DNA from: Armatimonadota bacterium
GTDB lineage: Bacteria > Armatimonadota > Fimbriimonadia > Fimbriimonadales > Fimbriimonadaceae
Assembly: GCA_027451905.1 (NCBI GenBank)
Contig: DAIDHV010000012.1
Coordinates: 1 to 41,078, forward strand
DNA: 41,078 bases
Direction: 5' to 3'
This document shows, piece after piece, positions 12,787 to 21,832 of the stretch; within the stretch, counting starts at the first letter, position 1, and each line of letters starts with the position of its first letter. The notes beneath the pieces were generated by a model. It was not told the DNA's origin. It searched no databases and saw only the letters and a program-made list of their open reading frames with translations. Both the position numbers and the translations under genes were made by a program.

Positions 12787-14535
12787 CTAAGCCATGAAGC
12801 CGTGGCGAGCGCAGGCAATCACCAGCATCAACTGAAGGCCGTTGAACAGGCCGTGACAGATGATTGCCGGCCATAAAGAGCGCGTTTGATAGCACAAAAT
12901 ACAATTGACAACGCCAATCGAGCCAAGGGGAATCCATGAAGGCGGACCGGTCGGATGCCCGGCACCAAAGACAAAGGATGAGGCAAGGATTGCATAAAAC
13001 AAGGCATTGGGGCCGGAGCCAAACACCTTGCGAAGGGCAGGAGTTAAAGTGCCCCGGAACAGCATTTCTTCAAAGAAAGGAGCCCCTACCGACGCGGTCA
13101 AAAATGTGGCAATGATTGCTAGAGGATTACTCCCAACTTCTCCAAGATCCTTTGTGATGGGGTGGGCACTGCCTCCGCTATGAAAAAATGGCGCTAACAA
13201 GAAAGTGAGAGATATTTCTAAGGCCAAGGCAACACAAAATCCGCCCAAACCCCAAAAGAATGTCTCTTTGAACTTAGCCGAGGTCAGACCCATTTTAGCC
13301 AGAGACAATCTCCTGCCGTAAGGTTTCCAAAAAGTTAAGGCTATTGTGCCAACAAGAATCGCCATCTCAACTAGGCTAGTCAGCAGAAGCTGAGAAGAGG
13401 GCCCCTTGCCCACCGATTTTGAATTCATGTTGAGAGCAATTAAAAAACTGACCCCCATGTACATAGCGATCAGCCCGACTGACTGGAGGGCTAACCGATC
13501 ACCATCGGCTTGGGATGTGGCTTCGGCGGGGTGCTGAAAATTTGGCAGCGCGTCGTGCCCCCGCAAATAAATAAAGACCGGCAGGAGCACTAATCCGCAA
13601 AAGAAAACCACCGAATAGAGCCCGATGGGGAAGATTAATCCTGACCCTGATCGAGGTGGCCCCTCAAGGGTCTTTAGCGGCTGTGGTTGATTGAGAAGGA
13701 TAGACTGGGCCAAGGCTAACGCATACCTTTCGACGAAGTTGGTGGGATGAATTTGGCTAAGCTTTTCGCGCCATTCGGCAGTTGTTAAGCCAGAGCTTGC
13801 TACCTGGCTATGATCGGCTTGAAACTTCGACGCGGTGGTTGTCGATCCAGAAACGGCGGAAACAGAAGGATGGGTTTGATTCTTTGCCAGTTTTGGGTTT
13901 TGATTCTTTGCAGGTTTTGAGCCCGAGATGATTGGGGTCTTTTGCGCGCTTGAAGAACCTTTGGTTACACCGGTCACGCCTTCATGCCTGTTTTGAGTCC
14001 GTACTTCCTGGTTGCTGCCAGGTTTGGGATTGGAATTGGCCGCTTTGACGGCAACGGCTTTCAGACATTGCTGAAGGGCCATGGCAAGTTCGGCTTCGTT
14101 AGAGTTTCCTTTTGCCAAAATCTTAAAATCGCTGGCACTTTCATCAAGAGCTTCTTTCGATGGGAGTGAACTTGTATTGGCGAAGAATTCCAGCAAGGAC
14201 AGCGTGTGATGCGGCAGCGAGGGGTCGGATAAAGACAGTGCCGATCTCGTGACCACCCGTAAAAAAGCGACCTTGGCAGGATCGGCTTGATTCTCGAAAT
14301 CCACAAGCCCGCTAAGCAAGGGCTTCTCAAAGAAGGTAGGGGACTTGGTGATGATATCTTGAAATTGAACGGCTAAATCTTTAGTCTTTGGCTTGGCTTT
14401 GGCATCATGGTTGGATTCCGCAATTCCGTTCGCAACAAGCAAGAAAAGTAGACCGATAAGTGCCGCCCAAATCCAAATTCGGTAGGGGGTGAGGGATTCC
14501 GTCGAAGGTTCGCTTGGTAGGGGGCTAGGCTGCAC
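12787..14535 (-). CDS. CPBP-family intramembrane metalloprotease with long N-terminal region
   Basis: This 582-residue membrane protein carries the CPBP (CAAX protease/Abi) domain in its last about 200 residues: E489-E490-M-L-F-R494 (motif EExxxR), H527 in FVFGAGH, and H561-x3-N565 in HGLFN. These are the metal-binding and catalytic residues. The family includes Rce1-type proteases and bacteriocin-immunity proteins; the substrate here is unknown. The N-terminus has one membrane helix (19-36), then about 270 mostly soluble residues with a Lys/Asn/Gln-rich low-complexity stretch (about 200-235), before the remaining helices. The start is the GTG at 14535, which lies 5 nt from a good -10 and looks leaderless. 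Confidence 0.82.
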   Translation of the reverse strand: MQPSPLPSEPSTESLTPYRIWIWAALIGLLFLLVANGIAESNHDAKAKPKTKDLAVQFQDIITKSPTFFEKPLLSGLVDFENQADPAKVAFLRVVTRSALSLSDPSLPHHTLSLLEFFANTSSLPSKEALDESASDFKILAKGNSNEAELAMALQQCLKAVAVKAANSNPKPGSNQEVRTQNRHEGVTGVTKGSSSAQKTPIISGSKPAKNQNPKLAKNQTHPSVSAVSGSTTTASKFQADHSQVASSGLTTAEWREKLSQIHPTNFVERYALALAQSILLNQPQPLKTLEGPPRSGSGLIFPIGLYSVVFFCGLVLLPVFIYLRGHDALPNFQHPAEATSQADGDRLALQSVGLIAMYMGVSFLIALNMNSKSVGKGPSSQLLLTSLVEMAILVGTIALTFWKPYGRRLSLAKMGLTSAKFKETFFWGLGGFCVALALEISLTFLLAPFFHSGGSAHPITKDLGEVGSNPLAIIATFLTASVGAPFFEEMLFRGTLTPALRKVFGSGPNALFYAILASSFVFGAGHPTGPPSWIPLGSIGVVNCILCYQTRSLWPAIICHGLFNGLQLMLVIACARHGFMA

Positions 14536-14540
14536 AGGTT

Positions 14541-14569
14541 ATTTAAGATTGGGATTTGAATTTTTTCAA
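14541..14569 (-). promoter_or_regulatory. Promoter of the CPBP gene
   Basis: On the minus strand, TTGAAA (14569-14564) and TTAAAT (14546-14541) are separated by 17 bp. The -10 ends 5 nt before the GTG start, so the message is probably leaderless. Confidence 0.5.
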
Positions 14570-14762
14570 GAATCAATCCCTCAATAGAGTTTGACCGATT
14601 GTGAAAAGTTCTGGAGAGCCCAAGCCAAGCGGCTAGACTGAGTTTGGTTCCCGTCCTGATATGCGGGCTGGCTTGCGGGCTGATTTCCAGATTAATTCAG
14701 CGGTTCAGACTTGGCAAATCCACCCCAAAGTTGCTAGATTGATCCGAAATTAGGATTCTTGT

Positions 14763-15674
14763 TTACCAGCCGCGTCCTGCCATTTGCTGAGATTCAGGAA
14801 GGGTAGAGCAGTTGATGCCAACCATTGCTTCACCCAAATTCTTACTGATTTCAGCCAATTTCTTAGGCTCATCCTTAAACAGAACCGATTCCACAATCGC
14901 CTTGGCTCTTTTGGCAGGATCGCCAGACTTAAAGATTCCCGATCCCACAAAGACGGTTTCTGCACCAAGATGCATCATCATCGCCGCATCTGCAGGGGTG
15001 GCAATTCCACCGGCCGAAAAATTGGGCACTGGCAACTTTCCTTTCTGATGAACCTCTAAAAGCAATTCGTAGGGGGCTTGAAGCTCTTTTGCCATTGTGA
15101 AGAGTTCATCTTCTCTGGCACTCTGAGCACGCCGGATTTCTTTCATGATCGTTCTCATATGGCGGACAGCCTCAACTACGTCACCGGTTCCTGCTTCACC
15201 CTTGGTTCGAATCATGGCAGCACCTTCCGCACACCGCCTTAGGGCTTCTCCTAAATTTCGTGCCCCGCAAACAAATGGGACGGTAAATTGGTGCTTATCG
15301 ACGTGGTTTTCCTCGTCGGCAGGGGTCAAAACTTCGCTTTCATCAATAAAATCAACTTCCAAAGCTTCTAATATGCGGGCTTCTACAAAATGACCAATTC
15401 TGCACTTGGCCATGACGGGAATCGTCACTGCCTGCTGGATTTCTTGGATCATCGCCGGATCGCTCATCCTCGAGACCCCGCCGTCCCTGCGGATATCGGC
15501 AGGAACTCGCTCCAGCGCCATCACCGCAACTGCGCCCGCATCTTCTGCAATTTTGGCCTGCTCAACGTTGACAACGTCCATGATCACGCCGCCTTTCAGC
15601 ATTTCAGCAAGACCTACCTTTTCTCTCCAAGTATTAGGACCCGTCTTGGACTTTCCGTTTAAAACTGTAGCCAT
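14763..15674 (-). CDS. pdxS: Pyridoxal 5'-phosphate synthase, PdxS subunit
   Basis: This 303-residue enzyme makes PLP from ribose 5-phosphate, glyceraldehyde 3-phosphate and ammonia. Conserved segments are [28 protein letters not shown] (the lysine that binds ribose phosphate), [12 protein letters not shown] (second catalytic lysine) and the phosphate site [13 protein letters not shown]. Length and sequence are full and typical. The glutaminase partner PdxT is not adjacent and not in the window, so ammonia would come from a distant pdxT. A good promoter lies just upstream, giving a leader of only about 7 nt. Confidence 0.97.
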   Translation of the reverse strand: MATVLNGKSKTGPNTWREKVGLAEMLKGGVIMDVVNVEQAKIAEDAGAVAVMALERVPADIRRDGGVSRMSDPAMIQEIQQAVTIPVMAKCRIGHFVEARILEALEVDFIDESEVLTPADEENHVDKHQFTVPFVCGARNLGEALRRCAEGAAMIRTKGEAGTGDVVEAVRHMRTIMKEIRRAQSAREDELFTMAKELQAPYELLLEVHQKGKLPVPNFSAGGIATPADAAMMMHLGAETVFVGSGIFKSGDPAKRAKAIVESVLFKDEPKKLAEISKNLGEAMVGINCSTLPESQQMAGRGW

Positions 15675-15687
15675 TTCTTACAACACT

Positions 15688-15717
15688 ATTCTACCGATTG
15701 AGCAATTCTAATCTCAA
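15688..15717 (-). promoter_or_regulatory. Promoter of pdxS
   Basis: On the minus strand, TTGAGA (15717-15712) and TAGAAT (15693-15688) have an 18-bp spacer. The predicted start at about 15681 leaves roughly 7 nt before the ATG. Confidence 0.5.
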
Positions 15718-15805
15718 CTGTTTTTTTAACCAACTCCACGACTGTATTCCGCCAGCATCATTCTATGCCACCAACCATTACGAATAATAATGATAAGAGA
15801 CGAAA

Positions 15806-18409
15806 TTGAAGCCTGCTAATCACACCCCGATGCTTCAGCAATATTTTGAGATGCGAGAACAGCATCCCGAAGCGCTTTTGGCGATGCGGGTGGGTGACTT
15901 TTACGAGTTTTATGGCACCGACGCCGAGACGGCAGCAGAAGCCTTAGACATCTCTTTGACCGGCAGAGAGGACGGCCCGAATGGGAGGGTTGCAATGGCA
16001 GGTGTGCCCTTTCATAGCGTTGAGAAGTACTTGGCAAAATTGCTTGCCAAGGGCATGAAGGTTGCCTTGTGCGATCAGCTAGAAGATCCGCGACTTGCCA
16101 AAAAACTTGTGAAGCGAGGGATCACAAGGGTGTTGACTCCTGGCACGCTGCTGGAAGACTCCATGCTTTCCGGAGCCCAAAACAACTATCTGTGCGCTTG
16201 CTCTGAAGTGAAAGACAAGATCGGAATTGCAACTTTAGATGCTGCTACCGGCGAATTCGCTTGCACGGAAATCCAAGGCATCCACCGAATCGAAGCCTTT
16301 TCCCAAGAACTTTCAAGGCTTAGGCCGAGCGAGTTGATTTTAGTAGGAGATTTTGATGCGGCGATCGAAGCAGCCCGGTCATTAAGAATTCCCACCACGA
16401 TGAGGGCCCCCATTCGAATCGAAGATTCAGAGGCAATCTTAAATAATCATTTTGGTAGCTTACATTTGGACGGTTTCGGAATCGCCGCCAAAAAGGCGGC
16501 CATTTCCGCAGCGGCTGCCATCTTCAACTACGCCAAACATGTTCAGTTAGAGCTTAAACACGTTCAGTCCATCCAAGTTTACGACCTCGACTCTTGTATG
16601 AAGATGGACGCCGCAACCAGAAGGGCTTTAGACCTCACGAAGACCTTTAGCGAGGGCGAAAGTGGAAATGATTTCACCTTGCTCAAGGTTCTAGATTCAA
16701 CCCTAACCGCGATGGGCAAAAGAACCCTCTCCAAATGGATCGAACAGCCACTTTTGGACCGGCAAAAAATCGAAGAGCGGCTGGACGCGGTGGAAAGGTT
16801 TCTAAAGCATCCTGCCGCCAGAGAAGGTTTGCGGTCCAAACTGAAGGGGCTAGGCGATCTTGAAAGACCGCTTTCCAGATGCTGCACCGGCTCGGCAAGT
16901 CCCCTTGATCTTGCCGCGATACGGCGAATCTTGCTGGCGATGCCAGGCATCGATGACGCCCTAAGACTGGTCAGCTTAGGCACCATTCAACAGCTGAGAG
17001 AAAGAATCGGAAACCATCGAGACCTTGCCCTCAAACTCAAAGCTGGGCTTGCCGAAAATCCAAGCGCTAACCTGAGAGAAGGAAATGTCATCCGCCCTGG
17101 GTTTGACGAAACCTTAGATCAAACAAGAAGAATTAGTTTAGATGCCAAAGAGTTTATGGCTGCTTTAGAGACAAAAGAGCGGGCCGAAACGGGAATCTCT
17201 AGCCTAAAAATAGGATTTAACAACGTCTTTGGCTATTACTTAGAAACGCCCAAACGGTTTGTTGACCAGGTTCCCAACCACTACGTGCGAAAGCAAACCA
17301 CCGCAACCAGCGAGCGGTACATCACTGCCGAACTCAAAGAGCAAGAGTCCATCGTCTTGAATGCGGCAGATCGGGCCCTTGCCATGGAAGTTGAGCTTTT
17401 TCAGGGATTGAGAGACGAAATTGCAAGCGAGGTTGCCGTGCTTCAGACAACCGCCCACGCCATCGGGGAACTTGATGTGTTGTGCAGTTTTGCAGAAACC
17501 GCCGTTCAGCGACTCTTTACCAAACCAGAGATTGTTGATGAGGATTGCCTAGAACTCGATCAGGCTAGGCATCCGGTTGTGGAGGCCGCGTCTCAATCCT
17601 TTATCCCCAATGACCTTTGTCTGGGTGCGATGAATCCAGAAGATGGAGAATCTGCGGCAAGGGCCATTGTTCTGACCGGCCCTAATATGGCGGGAAAATC
17701 GACATACTTACGGCAAGTTGCCTTATGTGTGATCATGGCTCAGATGGGCTCATTTGTACCTGCGAACCGGTGCAAATTGGGGCTCTGCGATCGGATTTTT
17801 GCCCGTATTGGTGCCCGTGATGAATTGGCAGCCGGGCAAAGCACCTTTATGGTCGAAATGCTAGAATCGGCCAATATCCTCAACAATGCCACCGATCGGT
17901 CCTTGGTCATTTTGGATGAGATTGGCAGAGGCACTGCTACATATGATGGGCTTGCGATTGCCTGGGCAATGATGGAGCAGCTTGTTGCAATTGGGTCCAA
18001 AACTCTGTTTGCAACCCACTATCACCAGCTAAACGAACTTGCCAAAAGCGCGGCAACCGTCCGAAATTTTCGAGTCTCGGTGGAAGAAGTTGGAGAAAAG
18101 GTGATATGGACTCACCAAGTTGTGCCTGGAGGGGCTGACCGCAGTTACGGCATTCAGGTGGCTCAAATGGCGGGAGTGCCTAAAGATGTTCTTGCCCGTG
18201 CCGGGGAAATTTTGACGAGCCTCGAAGGCTCGGAACCGTCAACCCCCACTGTGGTTCCTCAGCATAGAAAAATGCAGTACAGTTTGTTCGAAATGCAGCC
18301 CAGTGCAGTTGAAAAAGCGATTCAGGGCCTCGATATCAACCGTCTGTCTCCGATGGAGGCGTTGGAAATCCTAGACCGGCTTCAGCGCCAAATTCGCACA
18401 GAGGATTAA
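15806..18409 (+). CDS. mutS: DNA mismatch repair protein MutS
   Basis: This 867-residue protein is the mismatch-recognition ATPase. The N-terminal TPMLQQYFEMREQ and MRVGDFYEFYG (with the mismatch-wedging F32-x-E34) mark it as MutS1. The Walker A motif is G625-PNMAGKS632, and Walker B is VILDEIGRGT, followed by FATHYHQL. The ABC-type ATPase and a short C-terminal tail complete a usual-length protein. The start is the TTG at 15806, which keeps the conserved TPM; an ATG at 15830 would cut into it. Divergent from pdxS with 131 bp between. No mutL is adjacent. Confidence 0.97.
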   Translation: MKPANHTPMLQQYFEMREQHPEALLAMRVGDFYEFYGTDAETAAEALDISLTGREDGPNGRVAMAGVPFHSVEKYLAKLLAKGMKVALCDQLEDPRLAKKLVKRGITRVLTPGTLLEDSMLSGAQNNYLCACSEVKDKIGIATLDAATGEFACTEIQGIHRIEAFSQELSRLRPSELILVGDFDAAIEAARSLRIPTTMRAPIRIEDSEAILNNHFGSLHLDGFGIAAKKAAISAAAAIFNYAKHVQLELKHVQSIQVYDLDSCMKMDAATRRALDLTKTFSEGESGNDFTLLKVLDSTLTAMGKRTLSKWIEQPLLDRQKIEERLDAVERFLKHPAAREGLRSKLKGLGDLERPLSRCCTGSASPLDLAAIRRILLAMPGIDDALRLVSLGTIQQLRERIGNHRDLALKLKAGLAENPSANLREGNVIRPGFDETLDQTRRISLDAKEFMAALETKERAETGISSLKIGFNNVFGYYLETPKRFVDQVPNHYVRKQTTATSERYITAELKEQESIVLNAADRALAMEVELFQGLRDEIASEVAVLQTTAHAIGELDVLCSFAETAVQRLFTKPEIVDEDCLELDQARHPVVEAASQSFIPNDLCLGAMNPEDGESAARAIVLTGPNMAGKSTYLRQVALCVIMAQMGSFVPANRCKLGLCDRIFARIGARDELAAGQSTFMVEMLESANILNNATDRSLVILDEIGRGTATYDGLAIAWAMMEQLVAIGSKTLFATHYHQLNELAKSAATVRNFRVSVEEVGEKVIWTHQVVPGGADRSYGIQVAQMAGVPKDVLARAGEILTSLEGSEPSTPTVVPQHRKMQYSLFEMQPSAVEKAIQGLDINRLSPMEALEILDRLQRQIRTED

Positions 18410-18428
18410 AACGGGGTCCAGAAAATCA

Positions 18429-18462
18429 AGAATGGCACCAAGCCTAAACTTAGCGCCATTCT
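18429..18462. terminator. Terminator-like hairpin after mutS
   Basis: AGAATGGC (18429-18436) pairs with GCCATTCT (18455-18462) with an 18-nt loop, between the convergent mutS and beta-barrel genes. Confidence 0.5.
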
Positions 18463-18487
18463 ATCCTTTGGTATTTACCTGGGTGGA

Positions 18488-19018
18488 TTAAAACTTGTAG
18501 CCTAGGTAAATTCCAAGTGCGTTGGTGTGGTAGCTTTGGTCACCAGAACTTAGGTACAGAGTGGCCTCTGTAAAAATGTTGGGGCCAAGGGTCACGCCAA
18601 TTCCGCCTCTTAGACCAAGAACCGTCTTTGAGGTGTAAATGTTGTCAAAGAAGGCACCGGCGCCGATAAACCCGTAGGTTGAATAGCCCTGCACTCGGTT
18701 GGATAGCGGAAAGCGGAAGTCCAAGCAAACAGGGAACACGTTTCCGCCGCCTGTGTTTGTTGTGTGGGTCAACCAATCAAACGAAACGTAGGTTGTGATT
18801 CCGTTAAGGTATTGAGTTGGGAAGATGTAATCTGCCCCGAGTCCAAACCAGAAGTTTGAAATATTCCTCATGGTGGTGTCTAGTCCAAAGACTCCACCAG
18901 CTCTAAAGTCGAAATTGTTTGGGTACACCTTCCCCAAGCTATTTTGGTATTGGGCACTGGCAATTGCCGACATGCCAAAAGCCGCCGCGATGGCGGACGC
19001 AAAAAGAATTTTCTTCAT
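18488..19018 (-). CDS. Outer-membrane beta-barrel protein
   Basis: This 176-residue protein has a clean signal peptide (1-22, ending AIASA) followed by alternating hydrophobic and polar strands with Gly/aromatic turns (FWFGLGADYIFPTQY, YGFIGAGAFFDN). It ends in GIYLGYKF; the terminal F and alternating pattern fit the BAM recognition signal. It is likely a small eight-stranded barrel of unknown role. It indicates a diderm cell envelope. A TAAAAT box on the minus strand at 19076-19071 may be its -10, giving a leader of about 45 nt. Confidence 0.7.
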   Translation of the reverse strand: MKKILFASAIAAAFGMSAIASAQYQNSLGKVYPNNFDFRAGGVFGLDTTMRNISNFWFGLGADYIFPTQYLNGITTYVSFDWLTHTTNTGGGNVFPVCLDFRFPLSNRVQGYSTYGFIGAGAFFDNIYTSKTVLGLRGGIGVTLGPNIFTEATLYLSSGDQSYHTNALGIYLGYKF

Positions 19019-19118
19019 CCTTGTCTCTCTGTCTTCAGCCGGTTTGGTCTCCCTCCCCCAACCTTAGCCTATTTTAGCCGGAACTGCAAAAATTGTGTTG
19101 CCTTGCCTGCCTTTGAAG

Positions 19119-19139
19119 CTAAAATTTCCTTAATTTTAG
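19119..19139 (-). terminator. AT-rich hairpin at the end of the TPR gene
   Basis: CTAAAATT (19119-19126) pairs perfectly with AATTTTAG (19132-19139) around a 5-nt loop and overlaps the stop codon of the TPR gene. It is weak in energy and tentative as a terminator. Confidence 0.3.
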
Positions 19140-19900
19140 GGATGATTCGCCATCGAGATCGGTTTTCCGGCCTGAATGTCGGCAAGTTCTTCCTTGGCTT
19201 TTTTGGAATAGTCGGTCTTGGGATCAAGGAGAACTAGCTTCTCAAACGCGGCTTTGGCTTTTGGAATTTGGCCCAGCTTATAGTAAGCAACTCCAAGTTC
19301 TCCGTAGGTTTCACCGCGCACGTGTACGGAGAGTTTCATGATCTTTTTGGGCCCCATGGAGTGGATCAGTTTCAGGCAGTCAGCTTTGAGCTCTTCCCAA
19401 GCCGAGTTTGGCACAAGAATCGCGGGCAGATACTGACCCTGAATGTACAATGTTGCGGCTTGCATCATATAAATTTCGGGGTCATTGGGCTGAAGTCTTA
19501 CCGCTTTGTCCATCTGCTTTCGGCTCAAAATTGCCAACTTTTTAGCTTCTGGCATCTTGCCCTTTAACACATTCAGCTCGGCCTTGATTGTGTTTCCATT
19601 GCCAAGCCATACAAGGGCTCTTGCATCGTTTGGATTCTTCTTGACCATAGCCGAAAGCTGGTTATAAGCATGATTAAAGGTTTTGAAGTCTCCTTGAAAG
19701 ACGGCAAAAAACTCTTTTCGATATTTGGTGATGAAGGGATCTTCTTTATATACCGAAGGATCGGTGTTGTGATAACTTGCTTTTGGCCACACAAACTGAG
19801 CGTGGGCCTGATTGGCTAGTCCAACCCCGATCAGGCAACCCATCATCAACACTCCTAACTTGAAAAACCTTGGAAATACCCACTTTTGAACGCTTTTCAT
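19136..19900 (-). CDS. Exported tetratricopeptide-repeat protein
   Basis: This 254-residue protein has a signal peptide (about 1-34, ending QAHA) and TPR-like helical pairs: NPNDARALVWLGNG at about 85-98, a helix pair before LQPNDPEIYMMQAATLYIQG, and a C-terminal YGELGVAYYKLGQIPKAKAAFEKLVLLDP that fits TPR consensus. It is probably a periplasmic protein-interaction scaffold; the partner is unknown. A GTG directly precedes the ATG at 19900, and I prefer the ATG. The beta-barrel gene follows on the same strand after 117 bp, so the two may be functionally linked, though a hairpin lies between. Confidence 0.75.
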   Translation of the reverse strand: MKSVQKWVFPRFFKLGVLMMGCLIGVGLANQAHAQFVWPKASYHNTDPSVYKEDPFITKYRKEFFAVFQGDFKTFNHAYNQLSAMVKKNPNDARALVWLGNGNTIKAELNVLKGKMPEAKKLAILSRKQMDKAVRLQPNDPEIYMMQAATLYIQGQYLPAILVPNSAWEELKADCLKLIHSMGPKKIMKLSVHVRGETYGELGVAYYKLGQIPKAKAAFEKLVLLDPKTDYSKKAKEELADIQAGKPISMANHP

Positions 19901-20077
19901 CACTTCTCTAGCCGCCTACTCAATTTCATTCTACGAGAAAAATCAACTTGCTCCTTGCGAAGCGGCAAAGAAATTGAAAAGCCAAGGAAAGGCTAACTGC
20001 CCTAGGCATCAGTCATCAATCTGCCTAAAATCGCGTTGCAGGTGAGCTAGACCCGAACTGCATTTGCTTAAAGATGC

Positions 20078-20083
20078 TAAAAT
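20078..20083 (+). promoter_or_regulatory. Candidate -10 of efp
   Basis: TAAAAT lies 49 nt upstream of the efp ATG (20133). The -35 is not clear. A GGTGCC-type stem (GGCACC 20097-20102, GGTGCC 20108-20113) lies in the putative leader. Confidence 0.35.
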
Positions 20084-20132
20084 AGTTTTGTCTAAGGCAC
20101 CAAGACGGTGCCATGGCAAACAACTCAGATTT

Positions 20133-20699
20133 ATGGCAATTGATACCAGTGATTTCAAGAATGGAATGCACTTTTACATGGATGGAGACGTGTACACCAT
20201 CATTGAATTTCAGCATGTCAAGCCTGGAAAAGGCGGGGCATTTGTCCGAACACGTTTAAGAAAAATTAAGTCGGGCCAAACCCTCGAAAAAACTTTCCGA
20301 GCCGGAGAAAGAGTGGAACCGGCATTTGTGGAAAAGTTAAAGCTGCAGTTTTTGAATAAGCAGCGAAATGAAGCGATTTTGATGGACTTGGAAACCTACG
20401 AGCAAAATCCAGTCCCCATGGACATGCTGGGAGACCAAGCCAAGTACCTCAAAGAAGATTCTGAAGTCACCGCCCTTGTTGCAGATGGCGAAACCCTAGG
20501 TTACGAACTGCCTAATTTTGTTGAACTCGAAGTTATTGAAACGGACCCCGGATTCAAAGGCGATACGGTGAGTGGAAGCACAAAACCAGCCAAGTTGGAA
20601 ACCGGTGCCTCGGTTCAAGTGCCATTTCATATCGAAGTTGGCGATGTGGTGAAGGTGGATACCCGAACCGATTCGTACCTCGAACGCGTCAAAAAATAG
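20133..20699 (+). CDS. efp: Translation elongation factor P
   Basis: This 188-residue protein relieves ribosome stalling at polyproline stretches. All three beta-barrel domains are present. The N-terminal domain tip loop PGKGGAF carries a lysine (K33), so any activating modification would be of the lysine type (as with EpmA, or the Bacillus type), not arginine rhamnosylation. The C-terminal signature VQVPFHIEVGDVVKVDTRT is typical. The frame extends 23 codons upstream to a TTG, but the family starts at M(A)-x-DTSDFKNG, which fixes the ATG at 20133. No modification enzyme is in the window. Same strand as the next two genes. Confidence 0.97.
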   Translation: MAIDTSDFKNGMHFYMDGDVYTIIEFQHVKPGKGGAFVRTRLRKIKSGQTLEKTFRAGERVEPAFVEKLKLQFLNKQRNEAILMDLETYEQNPVPMDMLGDQAKYLKEDSEVTALVADGETLGYELPNFVELEVIETDPGFKGDTVSGSTKPAKLETGASVQVPFHIEVGDVVKVDTRTDSYLERVKK

Positions 20700-20748
20700 C
20701 CTAACAAGATGCAGAAACTCAACCGTTTGCTTCCCGAGGCATCACCTA

Positions 20749-21819
20749 ATGAGTTACGACAATAAGTCTGCATCAAATCGAGATCTCACCGATACCTTTT
20801 TCGACTTCCTAGCTTGGGTCGCAAGGGCTTTGGTCTGGCTAGGGCTAGGCGCCTTCCTGGTAGGGCTCGGGTTCATGATGTTCTACGTCTTTGGCCCTAA
20901 TTTAACCGATCCGGGAAAGATTCAGCAAGCCACCAACAATATCCTGATTCTAAGCAAAGTTCTGGATGCTGGCGTTCTTGGCCTCTCAGTCGGTCTTGGC
21001 TACCTTTACTTTGGTGAGGAAACCTTAGGCCCTCTGATCTTAGTGGGCAGCGCCGCTCTTTACTTTGCCCCACTTGCCTTGCCAAGCGTGGCTGGAACTC
21101 AGTCGTCTGCTGGCACTGCTGCATTGGGGGCAATCCAAAGCGCGGGAGTGCTGGGAGGAGTGGTTGGCATTATTATCGTCCTTCTCAGCGTTATCGTTGC
21201 GGTTCGAGAAAGGGCAACCCTTGGCGCAAAGAAAGACACTCTTAAGCTGGGCAAGGATGTCAAGGCCGAAAAAACCCAAAATGTGCTTCTTGGCAGCTGC
21301 TGGCAATTGCCATTTTGCAGAAAGTTTGTCCGCGATCGGTGCCCAATTTACCACTCAAAACGAACATGCTGGAGGGAGCTTGTTGGCTGCATGTGCGAAG
21401 AAGAAATCATCATGAATGCGATGCAGAACAAGCCAGTTGCCAAGAATGATCTTGTGGCTGCCTCGGCAATGATTCCCCGCAATCACAAGCTAACAGACGC
21501 CCAAAAGCGAACGCGATGCAAAAGCTGCGTCATCTACAATGAGCACTTGCGGCACAAGTACCGAGTCACGGTTCCAGCCATTATTGGAACGTACATCTTG
21601 CTGTATTTGCTTCTTAGAAGCCCACTATCCACCGAGTTCACGGGTTTGATCACTTCGACCGGCAGGCTGATTGGCAGCTTTACCATGACGGGGAGCGGCC
21701 ACAAGGTTGCGGCCCCACCGGTTTGGCTTCCTGAAATCCTAACCGCGGTGATCTTTGTTTTGGCTTTGAGCTACACGCTCAAGATTGTGGAATACCTGTA
21801 CTTCAACCTCAAGATTTAG
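20749..21819 (+). CDS. Membrane protein with an eight-cysteine cytosolic cluster, unknown
   Basis: I do not recognise this 356-residue protein. About four hydrophobic segments lie in the N-terminal half (roughly 22-48, 70-88, 93-112, 131-152). A soluble stretch (153-270) holds C184, C190, C198, C207, C214, C216, C257 and C260, and two further helices (about 273-290 and 325-345) end the protein. The cysteine pattern C-x5-C-x7-C-x8-C-x6-C-x-C plus a distant C-x2-C suggests two iron-sulfur clusters or two zinc sites. The motifs CPIYHSKRTCWRELVGC and RCKSCVIYNEH look conserved. It lies 49 bp after efp and 13 bp before rtcA, likely in one transcript. It could be a redox membrane protein or a zinc-stabilised scaffold; the function is unknown. 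Confidence 0.7.
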   Translation: MSYDNKSASNRDLTDTFFDFLAWVARALVWLGLGAFLVGLGFMMFYVFGPNLTDPGKIQQATNNILILSKVLDAGVLGLSVGLGYLYFGEETLGPLILVGSAALYFAPLALPSVAGTQSSAGTAALGAIQSAGVLGGVVGIIIVLLSVIVAVRERATLGAKKDTLKLGKDVKAEKTQNVLLGSCWQLPFCRKFVRDRCPIYHSKRTCWRELVGCMCEEEIIMNAMQNKPVAKNDLVAASAMIPRNHKLTDAQKRTRCKSCVIYNEHLRHKYRVTVPAIIGTYILLYLLLRSPLSTEFTGLITSTGRLIGSFTMTGSGHKVAAPPVWLPEILTAVIFVLALSYTLKIVEYLYFNLKI

Positions 21820-21832
21820 TTGATTGGTCTCA

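Noticed and set aside
12329-12790. A 153-codon plus-strand frame
   Set aside because: It runs antisense through the signal peptide of the secreted unknown and the better supported minus-strand remnant, with no recognisable domain.
20064-20132. An N-terminal extension of EF-P from a TTG
   Set aside because: Homologous EF-P proteins begin at the equivalent of 20133, and the extension covers the likely -10 and leader.
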